A DNA stretch of 37,694 bases from Bacteroidales bacterium (GTDB taxonomy: Bacteria > Bacteroidota > Bacteroidia > Bacteroidales > Marinilabiliaceae). Location: NCBI GenBank assembly GCA_022361295.1, contig JAKSBD010000386.1, positions 1 through 37,694 of the forward strand, given 5' to 3'. Under the pieces are notes generated by a model that saw only the letters and a list, made by a program, of their open reading frames with translations, was not told the origin of the DNA and ran no database searches. The number at the start of each line of letters is the position of its first letter. Within the stretch, counting starts at the first letter, position 1. Below, one piece after another: positions 8,517-17,965 of the stretch. The position numbers were made by a program, and so were the translations under genes.

Positions 8517-10832
8517 TTAGAACGGATAACCAATAGCAAAATTAAAAGCCACATCATCCCAGGTAATCGATCTGGTTCCTAATATCCATCTTTTACCTGA
8601 TGGTAAAACAGGATCTCTTGCCTTTACCCCCATATCAAGACGAAAAACGAAGTAGTCAAAATCTAGCCTGGCACCTGTACCAACACCAACAGCAATTTGC
8701 TTGTAAAAACTATTGAAGTCAAACAGACCTTTAGAGTCCATTTCTGAATTTCCTGTTGAACGAATCGTCCATATGTTACCTGCATCTATAAAGAAAGCGC
8801 CTTCAAGCAACCAGAACAATTTAAATCGATATTCTGCATTGGCCTCCAGCTTTATATCAGCGGTTTGGTTGTAATAATCCAACTGGGTCTCTTCATACGA
8901 ACCAGGCCCTACGCCTCTAACAGGCCAGGCTCTTAGGCTGTTTGCACCTCCTGAGAAATAGCGCTTTTCAAATGGTAAAACCGTTAAATTACCATACGGA
9001 TATCCGGCTCCCATAAATATTCGATAAGCAAAGGAGTTAATATTATTGACCCTTATATGGTAACGCCAGTCTATATCGGCCTTAACATACTGGGCATATC
9101 GAATACCAAACACTTCATTGAATTCGTTCCCCTGGTTACTGGCTACCAATGAACTTACACCATCAAGTATATTACCCGCTAATTGCAAATTCGCCTGAAA
9201 ATAATGATAGTTCTTTATTCCGGACAGTGACTGCTCATTATATATGAAGGTATACGAAGTACTGCTAATGAGGTGATCCTGATAACTGTACTTTAGAAAT
9301 GTATTCTCAATTTGCTCCTGAAAATCCGGATTAATATATGGTACATTAATAACACTAAAATCAACCGGGGACAGAAAGTGAGTGACCAGAGGTGTCGATT
9401 TCCATGTATACCCAATACGACTATTGGCAATTGTTCGCGTATAATCAGGACGACGTTGATAGTTATAGGACAATGTAAAATTTGTACGAGGATTGTAACG
9501 CTTCCGGAAATTTTCAATTTTAAATGGCATCAAAAACTTGGGAATGGTTAATGTGGCATCACCACCAACCTCCAGCGTTTGAAAGAGTTCACCTGTACGA
9601 GAACGCTGATTTTCACCAGCCACCCTAAAACGCATATCAAACACCTCACCTCCACGCAGGAAGTTTTTATGCTTATAATTAAAACTACCGGCCGCCCCAA
9701 GGTTACCAGACGAGTTGGTTCCTTCCACTTCAACGGTGTAGCTTTGTGGTTTGGATGACGATAATTGAATATAACACTGCAGTAGTCCATTCCCTTCATC
9801 ATCCACCTCTCCCTCCAACTCCCTGAAGCGAATATTAACAAAACGAAACAATTGAAGTTCAGCTAATAACAACTGTGTTTTTTCAACCAAATCCACATTA
9901 TACAAATCACCTGGAAATATATAATTGGAATTAATCAACACATCAGCTCTGAAATTAAGGTTTTCACCATAGAGGATCTTACACCTTTCATACTCCAGAC
10001 TATCAAAACTATTAAGGTATTCAGCACCTTCCCTAACGGCTCTTTGAGGTTCATATCCTACCAGGAAATAAACATCCTTGATCCGGTATTTGCGATGATT
10101 AATTATGGAATCCTCCCGCCCAGCCATCTGCACTCTATCTTTTACAACAACCAACGAGTCATTAACCGTGTAATTTCCTAAAGTACTATCTGCTAAAAAA
10201 TAGACAAATTCTTTACGAAATCCGTAATAACCATTGTTACGCATTTGACGGGTAATACGTGAACGCTCTTTATCATGTAAATCTGCATCAAACGGCACAC
10301 CTTTTTTTAACAAGGTATTAATTGTATCACCCAGTATATATGGTTTAATGGAATCATCTTCAATTCTGTAGGAAACATTATTAACACTATACCGTTCGCC
10401 GGCTTTAATAGAATACCTGACTTTGGCTTTTTTCTTCCTAACAACAATCATAGTATCATTTACCTCAGCATGATAATACCCTTTATTCTTAAGGTATAAA
10501 CGAAGTTGCTCGTTTGACTTCTGCCTTAATAATTCATCATAAAGAACCGGCTCCTCACCAATACGTTGCAACCACTTGTTAAATCCTTTGGTATTATCAC
10601 GGCCAGATAAATTATAAAGGCCTAAATGAAAACGCCAAAAACCAAGAATCTTTACATTCTCACGCTGACGTACATAATAACGCAACTCCTCCTTTGAAAG
10701 ATCTTTTGCTTCGTTTTCAATTTCAATTTTATTAAGTAAATAGGCATCATCAGGTACATATTTAGTTGTTCGACAGCCAAAAGCCATCAAAGCCAACATT
10801 ACCCCAACGAATACTATAATCCTATTCCCCAT
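8517..10832 (-). CDS. tamL: TamL-like outer-membrane lipoprotein of the BamA/TamA (Omp85) family
   Basis: TamL is the Bacteroidota counterpart of TamA, an Omp85 protein thought to act with TamB in outer-membrane assembly. The 771-residue protein has a lipoprotein signal ending MALMAFGC (lipid Cys20). POTRA-like repeats follow (VNNVSYRIEDDSIKPYILGDTINTLLKKGVPFD; YRIKDVYFLVGYEP). A C-terminal Omp85 barrel spans about 390-771, with the FSGGANSLRAWPVRGVGPGSY segment and the terminal aromatic NFAIGYPF that BAM recognises. The lipid anchor separates it from proteobacterial TamA. No TamB gene is in the window. It is divergent from the RNA methyltransferase. Confidence 0.88.
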   Translation of the reverse strand: MGNRIIVFVGVMLALMAFGCRTTKYVPDDAYLLNKIEIENEAKDLSKEELRYYVRQRENVKILGFWRFHLGLYNLSGRDNTKGFNKWLQRIGEEPVLYDELLRQKSNEQLRLYLKNKGYYHAEVNDTMIVVRKKKAKVRYSIKAGERYSVNNVSYRIEDDSIKPYILGDTINTLLKKGVPFDADLHDKERSRITRQMRNNGYYGFRKEFVYFLADSTLGNYTVNDSLVVVKDRVQMAGREDSIINHRKYRIKDVYFLVGYEPQRAVREGAEYLNSFDSLEYERCKILYGENLNFRADVLINSNYIFPGDLYNVDLVEKTQLLLAELQLFRFVNIRFRELEGEVDDEGNGLLQCYIQLSSSKPQSYTVEVEGTNSSGNLGAAGSFNYKHKNFLRGGEVFDMRFRVAGENQRSRTGELFQTLEVGGDATLTIPKFLMPFKIENFRKRYNPRTNFTLSYNYQRRPDYTRTIANSRIGYTWKSTPLVTHFLSPVDFSVINVPYINPDFQEQIENTFLKYSYQDHLISSTSYTFIYNEQSLSGIKNYHYFQANLQLAGNILDGVSSLVASNQGNEFNEVFGIRYAQYVKADIDWRYHIRVNNINSFAYRIFMGAGYPYGNLTVLPFEKRYFSGGANSLRAWPVRGVGPGSYEETQLDYYNQTADIKLEANAEYRFKLFWLLEGAFFIDAGNIWTIRSTGNSEMDSKGLFDFNSFYKQIAVGVGTGARLDFDYFVFRLDMGVKARDPVLPSGKRWILGTRSITWDDVAFNFAIGYPF

Positions 10833-10918
10833 GCTTTAAAACCGATATAAAAACAGAAGTTTTTTACTATGAATCCCGTTAATTTGCCATAAAGATATTT
10901 AATTAGCACGATAAGATA

Positions 10919-10926
10919 TAACTTTG
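10919..10926 (+). promoter_or_regulatory. Putative -7 element for the RNA methyltransferase gene
   Basis: TAACTTTG matches TAnnTTTG. It would start transcription near 10933, giving a leader of about 34 nt. No clear TTG is found at the usual -33 spacing, so this is a partial match. Confidence 0.4.
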
Positions 10927-10966
10927 CGCTACATAAACGCAATTCTACACTCTAACACTTCAAAAA

Positions 10967-11734
10967 ATGCTAAGTAAAAACAAACAGAAATTCATTTTGT
11001 CATTAAACAGAAAAAAAATACGCGAACAAAATGAACTATTTGTTGCCGAAGGCCATAAACTGGTAATCGATTTACTTGGCACCAATTGCCAAACATCAAC
11101 AATCGTGGGCACCAACGAATGGCTTAATACTAATAAGGCACTGATACCAGGCAATTGTGAAGTTATAGAAGCAGAGCGAGCTGAAATTAAAAAGGTAAGC
11201 ACATTAAAAAGCCCTCCTGATGTTATTGGTCTTTTTAAACAAAACAAAGTTACACTTAACATTGATCAGCTAAGTAATGAATTGTGCATTTTCCTTGATG
11301 AAGTGCAGGACCCCGGTAACCTTGGAACCATTGTACGCCTGGCCGACTGGTTTGGCATTAAAACAATTATTTGCTCAACTAATTGTGCTGATATATATAA
11401 TCCTAAAACGATCCAGTCAACAATGGGAGCCATTAGCCGCGTTAACGTCCACTATTTTGAAGCATCATACTTTTTAGATGCCTACTCACAACTTGATTTA
11501 CCGATATACGGAACTTTTCTTGATGGCAATAATCTTTACGAAAAAACACTGTCTTCTAAAGGACTTATCATTATGGGAAATGAAGGAAAAGGAATCTCTA
11601 AAGAAGTTGAGCAATATGTTAGTCAGCGACTATACATCCCTCCATTCCCTGCCAATGAACCAAGCTCTGAGTCATTAAACGTCTCGGTAGCAACAGCAAT
11701 TACTTGTGCTGAATTCAGAAGGCAAAACAACTAA
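10967..11734 (+). CDS. SpoU/TrmH-family RNA 2'-O-methyltransferase
   Basis: SPOUT enzymes methylate ribose 2'-OH of rRNA or tRNA using SAM bound in a trefoil knot. The 255-residue protein has an N-terminal substrate-binding domain (EQNELFVAEGHKLVIDLL) and the three SpoU motifs: LDEVQDPGNLGTIVRLADWFGI, IMGNEGKGIS and IPPFPANEPSSESLNVSVATAI. The target nucleotide cannot be assigned. It is divergent from tamL and convergent with the FAD oxidoreductase, with only 3 bp between stop codons. Confidence 0.93.
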   Translation: MLSKNKQKFILSLNRKKIREQNELFVAEGHKLVIDLLGTNCQTSTIVGTNEWLNTNKALIPGNCEVIEAERAEIKKVSTLKSPPDVIGLFKQNKVTLNIDQLSNELCIFLDEVQDPGNLGTIVRLADWFGIKTIICSTNCADIYNPKTIQSTMGAISRVNVHYFEASYFLDAYSQLDLPIYGTFLDGNNLYEKTLSSKGLIIMGNEGKGISKEVEQYVSQRLYIPPFPANEPSSESLNVSVATAITCAEFRRQNN

Positions 11735-11737
11735 TTA

Positions 11738-13321
11738 TTAAGACAAATCTGCAATACTCTTTCCGGTAATAAACTCCCAGGCTTTTTCAGCACAACGCTC
11801 GCCATCAATTGCAGATGATGCAATACCTCCGGCATATCCTGCCCCTTCACCACATGGATAAAGCCCCTGAACCTGAATATGCTGAAATGTACCTCTGTCA
11901 CGAGGTATTCGAACAGGTGAAGAAGTCCGGCTTTCTACTCCTACAACCAATGCTTCATTGGTAACAAAACCACGTGCTCGCCTGTCGAAATAATCAAAAC
12001 CTTTTCTAAGTCGCATACCTATATTCTCAGGCAACCAAAAGTGTAAAGGAGATGCTACCAGTCCTGGCACATATGAACACTCTGGCAACTCAAACGACAA
12101 CTTGCCATCCACAAAATCAGCCAGCGACTGAGCCGGAGCTACCACCCCCTGACCTCCATTCACAAAAGCCAGTCGCTCTAATTCTTTTTGATATTCCAGA
12201 CCTCCTAACACGCCCTTATTCTGAAACTCCCCAATATCTTCGGGTTTTACTTCAACCACCATACCTGAGTTTGCCCATGGCGAATTACGTTTGGAAGGCG
12301 ACATTCCATTTACTACCATTTCATCTGCATCAGTCATAGCAGGTACGATAAATCCTCCAGGGCACATACAGAATGAATAAACACCACGGTTTTCCATCTG
12401 ACATGATAAACTGTATGTAGCCGCCGGCAAATAATCTCCTCGTCCTTTGGGTGAATGGTATTGTATCTGGTCTATTAGCTCCTGCGGATGTTCAACGCGC
12501 ACTCCCATTGCCCAGGTCTTTGCTTCCAACTCAACATTGTTTTCATCCAGCATGTAATATATATCACGGGCCGAATGACCTGTTGCCAAAACCACAGCTT
12601 GTCCTAATATCTTATCTCCCGATTCTACCTCAACTCCACTAATCCGATTATCTTCCAGAATTAAGTTTGTAACCTTTGTATCAAAATGCACTTCGCCACC
12701 TGCTTCAATTATTGATTGACGCATCGCTTTAATAACCTCAGGTAGTTTATCTGTCCCAATATGCGGGTGTGCATCAATTAATATTTCATCACTTGCACCA
12801 TGATAGTTAAAAACCTCAAGGACCTTTTTAAAGTCTCCTCGTTTAGTACTTCTGGTATAAAGTTTTCCATCTGAAAATGTACCGGCTCCACCCTCACCAA
12901 ATGCATAGTTGGATTCTGTATTTACCTGTTCATTGCGATTCAATAAAGCCAAATCTTTTTTACGCTCATTTACGCCTCTTCCACGCTCCAGTACAATCGG
13001 GCGAATTCCCAGTTCAATTAACCTCAAGGCAGCAAAATATCCACCCGGACCAGCACCTACAATCACAACTTCAGGCCCGTTTGTCACATCAGGATACTCA
13101 AATTTTACCGGCTCCATCTTTGGTGGCTTTGCATTAGCATATGCCTCTATATGCAACTGAACCAGAACAATCTTTTGTCTGGCATCAATAGAACGTTTTA
13201 CTACACGAAAATAAGTTACCTTATTGGGAGCAACTTTCATTTTTTTGGCTACCAAATTCTTTATAACAGTGTTATCAGCAGCCTCTTTAGGAGATAAACG
13301 TAAAACTATTTCGCGCTTCAT
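11738..13321 (-). CDS. FAD-dependent dehydrogenase (COG2509-like)
   Basis: The 527-residue protein has an N-terminal region of about 80 residues, then a dinucleotide-binding motif VVIVGAGPGGYFAALRLIELG (GAGPGG at 89-94). The family motif NYAFGEGGAGTFSDGKL follows, then VVLATGHSARDIYYML and the C-terminal FAD contact YPCGEGAGYAGGIASSAIDG. This matches the conserved uncharacterised FAD-dependent dehydrogenases of COG2509, whose substrate is unknown. It stands alone, with a possible -7 element 49 bp upstream. Confidence 0.88.
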   Translation of the reverse strand: MKREIVLRLSPKEAADNTVIKNLVAKKMKVAPNKVTYFRVVKRSIDARQKIVLVQLHIEAYANAKPPKMEPVKFEYPDVTNGPEVVIVGAGPGGYFAALRLIELGIRPIVLERGRGVNERKKDLALLNRNEQVNTESNYAFGEGGAGTFSDGKLYTRSTKRGDFKKVLEVFNYHGASDEILIDAHPHIGTDKLPEVIKAMRQSIIEAGGEVHFDTKVTNLILEDNRISGVEVESGDKILGQAVVLATGHSARDIYYMLDENNVELEAKTWAMGVRVEHPQELIDQIQYHSPKGRGDYLPAATYSLSCQMENRGVYSFCMCPGGFIVPAMTDADEMVVNGMSPSKRNSPWANSGMVVEVKPEDIGEFQNKGVLGGLEYQKELERLAFVNGGQGVVAPAQSLADFVDGKLSFELPECSYVPGLVASPLHFWLPENIGMRLRKGFDYFDRRARGFVTNEALVVGVESRTSSPVRIPRDRGTFQHIQVQGLYPCGEGAGYAGGIASSAIDGERCAEKAWEFITGKSIADLS

Positions 13322-13369
13322 TAATGCAATTTATTAGGACTCTTCTGAAGAAGTGAGTCAATTCAGACG

Positions 13370-13377
13370 CAAAAGTA
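13370..13377 (-). promoter_or_regulatory. Putative -7 element for the FAD dehydrogenase gene
   Basis: The minus strand reads TACTTTTG, an exact TAnnTTTG match, about 49 bp before the ATG. No TTG is found at the usual spacing. Confidence 0.4.
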
Positions 13378-13384
13378 ATTGAAT

Positions 13385-14119
13385 TTATTCAAAATAGAAG
13401 GTCAGGCAAAATATTCGCGAATTTAGCTTGTCAAGAGCTTTGGTGTATTCATAATCCGCTTCAATTGGTTCACCTGTGCCATCCGGGTTAAGCATATCGG
13501 CCAAACCTATAGACATTTTAGCTTCGACTGACAACCTAAAGTATGTGAGATAAAAATCAAATCCGGCTCCAAACTCCAGGTAACCATCCAAGGAGTTTAA
13601 TAATAGCTTGTCCTGTTTATCTTTAGCTAAATCGTAGCGCACATTAAAACCGCCGACCAAATAGGGCTTGGCATTATGCATTCTGAATGCATTGTATTTT
13701 AATAATAAGGGAAACTCAAGGTAAGTGGATTTAATTTTAAAGGTTTCCCGCTCTCCTATCTCATCACCTGCATTATTATAGCGGATATAACTCATATTAC
13801 GCTGCCCGAAACTAATTCCGGGTAAAAAACGCAGGTTTAAATCATTCGTTAATTTATAACTTGAAACTATACCAATATTTAATCCCGGCGAAAGATCAAT
13901 TACATCAGCATATAGCAGTTCACCATCGACATTAACCGGCACTCCCGTGTTGTATACACGAAAATCCATGGCATTAATACCTATCAGAAAACCAAAATGC
14001 AGTGGCCGTTCATCGAAGGAGCGCAGGTTGGCAATCTTACTGTTTTTACCTTGAGAAAAAACTACACTAACCTGGACTAGCAAAAATATGGTAAATACTA
14101 ACTTTTTCAATGGATGCAA
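13385..14119 (-). CDS. porT: PorT-like outer-membrane protein of the type IX secretion system
   Basis: PorT/SprT is an outer-membrane beta-barrel protein needed for type IX secretion in Porphyromonas and Flavobacterium. The 244 residues have a signal peptide (LKKLVFTIFLLVQVSVVFSQ), the early RPLHFGFLIGINAMDF strand pair typical of the family, and alternating barrel strands ending IFCLTFYFE. There is no in-frame ATG: the frame opens with TTG at 14119, and a second TTG at 14110 would give MKKLVFTIFL, a more usual signal start. It follows ubiE on the same strand (35-44 bp gap), a recurring arrangement in Bacteroidota. Other T9SS genes are not in the window. Confidence 0.82.
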   Translation of the reverse strand: MHPLKKLVFTIFLLVQVSVVFSQGKNSKIANLRSFDERPLHFGFLIGINAMDFRVYNTGVPVNVDGELLYADVIDLSPGLNIGIVSSYKLTNDLNLRFLPGISFGQRNMSYIRYNNAGDEIGERETFKIKSTYLEFPLLLKYNAFRMHNAKPYLVGGFNVRYDLAKDKQDKLLLNSLDGYLEFGAGFDFYLTYFRLSVEAKMSIGLADMLNPDGTGEPIEADYEYTKALDKLNSRIFCLTFYFE

Positions 14120-14153
14120 ATTGACTTTACATTATAACTGACAAAACTGTTTT

Positions 14154-14882
14154 TTATTGCGCTTTCTTTTCAGACAGGTAAATCGTTGCAATTCCCATGG
14201 TCTGTTTAAATCGTCTCAGGGGCGTCATACCTGCCTTTACCAATTCATCATCAAAGCGCTGTCCATCAGGGAAAGTAAGCACTGACTCGGGTAAATATGT
14301 ATAAGCTGCCTTGTCTTTTGAAATCACTCCACCTAACCATGGCAAAATATATCGAAAATAAAACATATACAACTGCTTAAACGGAAAGTAAGCAGGCTTG
14401 GAAAACTCTAAAACAACCATCTTCCCTCCTTCTTTGAGCGTCCGGGCCATATCCGTCAATCCTTTATTTAAATTTTCGAAGTTACGTACGCCAAAAGCCA
14501 CCATCACCGCATCAAAGCTATTGTCTTCAAAAGGTAAGTTTTCTGAATCACCCTCTCTGACGGTGATTACATCGCTTAAGCCCCTCTTCTTAATTTTCTC
14601 TTCAGCAACCTTTAGCATTTCTACTGAAATGTCAACACCAACAACTTTACAGCCCAAACGGCGGTTCGCTTCTAATGCCAAATCACCTGTACCAGTAGCG
14701 ACATCTAAAATTACAGGATCATTAATCTCCTTTAAAAGATTGATAGCCCTTTTTCGCCAGATCTTATCTATACCTAATGAAAGAAAGTGGTTTAAAAAAT
14801 CATATTTAGGGGCAATATTATTAAACATTCCAGCAACCTGTGTTTTTTTGGAACCTTCTGCAGTATATGGTTTAACCGTCAT
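14154..14882 (-). CDS. ubiE: Demethylmenaquinone C-methyltransferase UbiE/MenG
   Basis: This SAM-dependent enzyme makes the last step of menaquinone synthesis, methylating demethylmenaquinone. The 242 residues contain the family signatures MFNNIAPKYDFLNHFLSLGIDKIWRK and VMVAFGVRNFENLNKGL, with SAM motif I DVATGTGDLA at residues 60-69. Anaerobic-type Bacteroidota use menaquinone only, so the menaquinone role is preferred over ubiquinone. It is upstream of porT in an apparent two-gene unit. Confidence 0.95.
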   Translation of the reverse strand: MTVKPYTAEGSKKTQVAGMFNNIAPKYDFLNHFLSLGIDKIWRKRAINLLKEINDPVILDVATGTGDLALEANRRLGCKVVGVDISVEMLKVAEEKIKKRGLSDVITVREGDSENLPFEDNSFDAVMVAFGVRNFENLNKGLTDMARTLKEGGKMVVLEFSKPAYFPFKQLYMFYFRYILPWLGGVISKDKAAYTYLPESVLTFPDGQRFDDELVKAGMTPLRRFKQTMGIATIYLSEKKAQ

Positions 14883-14899
14883 CTTGATCTATTTTCCGT

Positions 14900-14907
14900 C
14901 AAAAGTA
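14900..14907 (-). promoter_or_regulatory. Putative -7 element for ubiE-porT
   Basis: The minus strand reads TACTTTTG, matching TAnnTTTG, 17 bp before the ubiE ATG. A TTTG lies at 14935-14932, but the 24-base spacing is longer than usual. Confidence 0.45.
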
Positions 14908-14936
14908 TAAAAAAGCAAGGATTTTTCACTTCAAAC

Positions 14937-14969
14937 AAAAAGAGGATGCTCCTATAAACATCCTCTTTT
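14937..14969 (-). terminator. Rho-independent terminator of tlpA-like gene
   Basis: AAAAGAGGATG and CATCCTCTTTT form an 11-bp stem with a 10-nt loop, flanked by T-runs on both strands. It lies 20 bp after the thioredoxin gene's stop and separates it from ubiE. Confidence 0.88.
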
Positions 14970-14988
14970 CGTATTATTCAGGTATTCG

Positions 14989-15507
14989 TTACAATTGTCT
15001 TTTTAGTACATCAATCATATGCTCAAACTCCTTATGACTGTATCCTTTAGAGGCATATACAATTTTTCCGCCTTTATTAATAATATAGTTACGCGGAATT
15101 GATTGCCTGGCAAACTGACTGAAAATTTCTCTGCCTTCATCAGGACAAAATGGCAAATCAAGCCCTTTATCACTGGCAAACTTTTTTAATTCCTCAGGTG
15201 TATGCTCACGTCCTATTACCAGAAGAACAAAATCGTCATTGTCCTTAAACGGTTTCCATACTTCCTTCTCCAATACCGGCAACTCTTTAACACAAGGCGG
15301 GCACCAGGTAGCAAAGAAATTGATCAGAACAACTTTTCCTTTCAAATCAGCTGTTGATACATTCCCATCGGGCGTAATAACGGTAAATTCAGGTGCAACA
15401 TCACCTACTTTAACCACATCTGCTTCATCAGTACCTACCCAGGCAACCAATGATGCAGCAGACAGTACTGCAATCAAAAGCAGCAGAGTTCTTAATTTAG
15501 ACTTCAT
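14989..15507 (-). CDS. TlpA-like thioredoxin-fold periplasmic oxidoreductase
   Basis: The 172-residue protein has a signal peptide or N-terminal anchor (MKSKLRTLLLLIAVLSAASLVAWVG) and a TlpA/ResA-type thioredoxin domain. The redox motif is WCPPC (Cys69, Cys72), followed by the cis-Pro region RQSIPRNYIINKGG. Such proteins reduce disulfides in envelope proteins, for example during cytochrome c maturation; the partner here is unknown. It starts 21 bp after purL and may be read through from it. Confidence 0.9.
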   Translation of the reverse strand: MKSKLRTLLLLIAVLSAASLVAWVGTDEADVVKVGDVAPEFTVITPDGNVSTADLKGKVVLINFFATWCPPCVKELPVLEKEVWKPFKDNDDFVLLVIGREHTPEELKKFASDKGLDLPFCPDEGREIFSQFARQSIPRNYIINKGGKIVYASKGYSHKEFEHMIDVLKRQL

Positions 15508-15528
15508 AGATTATTTTGTGTGTAAATT

Positions 15529-17754
15529 TTATTCTCCTTCAACCCAGATTTCCAACTTTTGTTCAAACGCTTGTTTCAAATCATCAATATAACCATAGGA
15601 TTCATCATCAATCCTTATTTCTCCTTTGGTAACATGACCTAAGATTGAGAATGGCACATTGGTACTCATCATAAAATCAACGAAATCATCCTGCTTCTCC
15701 GGCGAAACGGATACCACAACGCGACTTTGAGATTCTCCAAATAAAAAGGCTTCCTTCCTGATTTCAGCATCTGAGGTAATATCAAAACCAAACTCCATTG
15801 GGATACCGGATTCTAATAAACTAAAAAACAAACCTCCATTTGACACATCATGAACCGAACGAACCAGGTTTTGCTGTATTATTTCTGAAACTGCAGCCTG
15901 CAATTCTTTTTCTTCAACGGCATCGTAGTATGGTGCGGCCGATTTTTTAATATTCAATATACTGCTGGCATACTCAGAAGAGTTAACATCATTTCTGGAT
16001 CGTCCAACCAGGAATATCATATCCCCTTTATGACGGAACGACAACGTACTATGATTGTTTTTATCATTAACAACACCCAACATACCAATCACCGGCGTAG
16101 GTGTAATTGGTTTCAGATGACCATTTTCTGAACGCTGATTATAAAAACTCACATTCCCACTTACAACAGGCACCTCAAAGTCATTACACGCTTTCGTAAT
16201 TCCCTTTACAGAATCAACAAATGTTTTGTAAACCTTTGGATCGTATGGATTACCAAAATTAAGGCAATCTGATAGAGCCAATGGCTTTCCTCCCGCACAA
16301 ACTATATTACGTGCAGCTTCAGCCACAGCTATCTGAGCCCCTACATAAGCATCTGACTTCATATACCGAGAGTTACAATCCATGGTTGCTACCAATGCCT
16401 TATCCGTTCCTTCAACACTAATAAATGCAGCATCAGACGGATAATCTGAGTTTTCGCTTACCGATTCGGCCGGCTTACTGAACTTATTGGTTAACCAACT
16501 TTTAGAGGTCACATTCAGATTGGACAACATTCTCTTTACTACATCGGTATACTGATCAGGCTCATCGTATATATCCAGATTTATTTCCGGAGATTTAGCA
16601 ATATCCTCTTCTACTTCGCGGTCATATTCAGGTGCCATCTCTCCCAGCATGGCAATGCCAACCGGAACTTCAGCCACCATACTACTATTATCATAACAGG
16701 TAATCTTATTGTCATTATTAACCTCTCCAACAACAGACATAGCAACCTGTAAACCCTCAACAATTTCTTTAACGGTATTTAAATCATCGGGTGAGATACA
16801 TAACAACACTCGCCCCCAGGTTTGAGATAACAACACGTCCATGGCTTTTAAATCGTCCTGTCTTCGCGGAATCTTGTCCACATGAAGGCTAACTCCGGAT
16901 TTTCCACGATTGGCCATGTCAATAGCCGCACCCACAACACCTTGTGTTCCTATTGACTGAACACCAATGACATTTATTTTATCTGCTATTTGATAGATCG
17001 CCTCCTGTAACTCTTTTTCGATCGACACATCCATCATCTGGTCAATTGAAACAGGCGGGGTATCAATCTCAGCCAGTAAATCCGTTTCAAAAACATCGGT
17101 ATCAACACCATCTTTTCCTGTGCGTGCACCAATGATCAAAACCAGATTACCATTTCCTTTTGCCTCACCTGATAACAATTTATCTTTTGGCACAACACCA
17201 ATTGCCATGTTATTGATAATCGGCGTTGTATTATAACCTCTTGAGAAGAATGTTTCGCCGCCAACAATTGGCACCTCGGCTCCACGTTCGTATTCACATA
17301 TCCCTTCTGCCACCTCTTCAAATAACCATCGGGCAGTATCCCGTTTACCATCACCAAAGCGCAATGAGCTTAGAAACGCAGCCGGCTTGGCTCCCATTGA
17401 GAAAATATCGCGCATAACGACCCGCAGGCCTGTAAGAGCTCCCAAACGAGGTTGTATAGCGCAAGGACTATTATGTGACTCCACCTTAAAGACACAAGCT
17501 TTACCATCGCCCAAATCTATTACACCGGCATTTTCATCACCTGCTTCAACTAAAACATGATCTCCTTTAGTTGGTAATGTACGTAACCACTTTATGGAAT
17601 TTTTATACGTGGCATGCTCTGACCATAATCTGGAAAACAATTGCAATTCGAGCGAATTAGGATGGCGATTCAGCAGTTCTTTTATCTTTTCAAATTCCTC
17701 TGAAGTTAACTCTAACTTCGCCGCTTCTTCTATTGTGGGTAAAGTTGTACTCAT
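15529..17754 (-). CDS. purL: Phosphoribosylformylglycinamidine synthase, small PurL type
   Basis: PurL converts FGAR, ATP and glutamine-derived ammonia to FGAM in purine synthesis. The 741 residues match the small PurL form, which needs separate PurQ and PurS for ammonia supply, unlike the fused protein of about 1,300 residues. The segment SEHATYK (45-51, His47) matches the SEH motif holding the proposed catalytic His. AIR synthase-like N and C domains repeat twice. The usual ESHNHPSAIEP motif is altered to ESHNSPCAIQP (92-102), followed by RLGALTGLRVVMRDIFSMGAKP. No purQ or purS lies nearby. Confidence 0.9.
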   Translation of the reverse strand: MSTTLPTIEEAAKLELTSEEFEKIKELLNRHPNSLELQLFSRLWSEHATYKNSIKWLRTLPTKGDHVLVEAGDENAGVIDLGDGKACVFKVESHNSPCAIQPRLGALTGLRVVMRDIFSMGAKPAAFLSSLRFGDGKRDTARWLFEEVAEGICEYERGAEVPIVGGETFFSRGYNTTPIINNMAIGVVPKDKLLSGEAKGNGNLVLIIGARTGKDGVDTDVFETDLLAEIDTPPVSIDQMMDVSIEKELQEAIYQIADKINVIGVQSIGTQGVVGAAIDMANRGKSGVSLHVDKIPRRQDDLKAMDVLLSQTWGRVLLCISPDDLNTVKEIVEGLQVAMSVVGEVNNDNKITCYDNSSMVAEVPVGIAMLGEMAPEYDREVEEDIAKSPEINLDIYDEPDQYTDVVKRMLSNLNVTSKSWLTNKFSKPAESVSENSDYPSDAAFISVEGTDKALVATMDCNSRYMKSDAYVGAQIAVAEAARNIVCAGGKPLALSDCLNFGNPYDPKVYKTFVDSVKGITKACNDFEVPVVSGNVSFYNQRSENGHLKPITPTPVIGMLGVVNDKNNHSTLSFRHKGDMIFLVGRSRNDVNSSEYASSILNIKKSAAPYYDAVEEKELQAAVSEIIQQNLVRSVHDVSNGGLFFSLLESGIPMEFGFDITSDAEIRKEAFLFGESQSRVVVSVSPEKQDDFVDFMMSTNVPFSILGHVTKGEIRIDDESYGYIDDLKQAFEQKLEIWVEGE

Positions 17755-17965
17755 AGTTCAGCATTTTAGAATTGTCCTTTTGTACAGAAACAATTTAGTA
17801 TACATTTGTAAGGCATCAGGCTTAAGGATATTATATGTTGAAAGTATAAAAAATAACTCAAACACCAAACGGAAAAAAACATTTAAACGGAACACTTGAG
17901 AAACGTCGGTTTATATTACGCGAACTTTCGATTTTAATTGAGGAATATTATAAAAACACACATCT

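Noticed and set aside
12052-13160. Several plus-strand frames of 60-95 codons
   Set aside because: All lie within the FAD dehydrogenase gene on the other strand and have no protein-like features.
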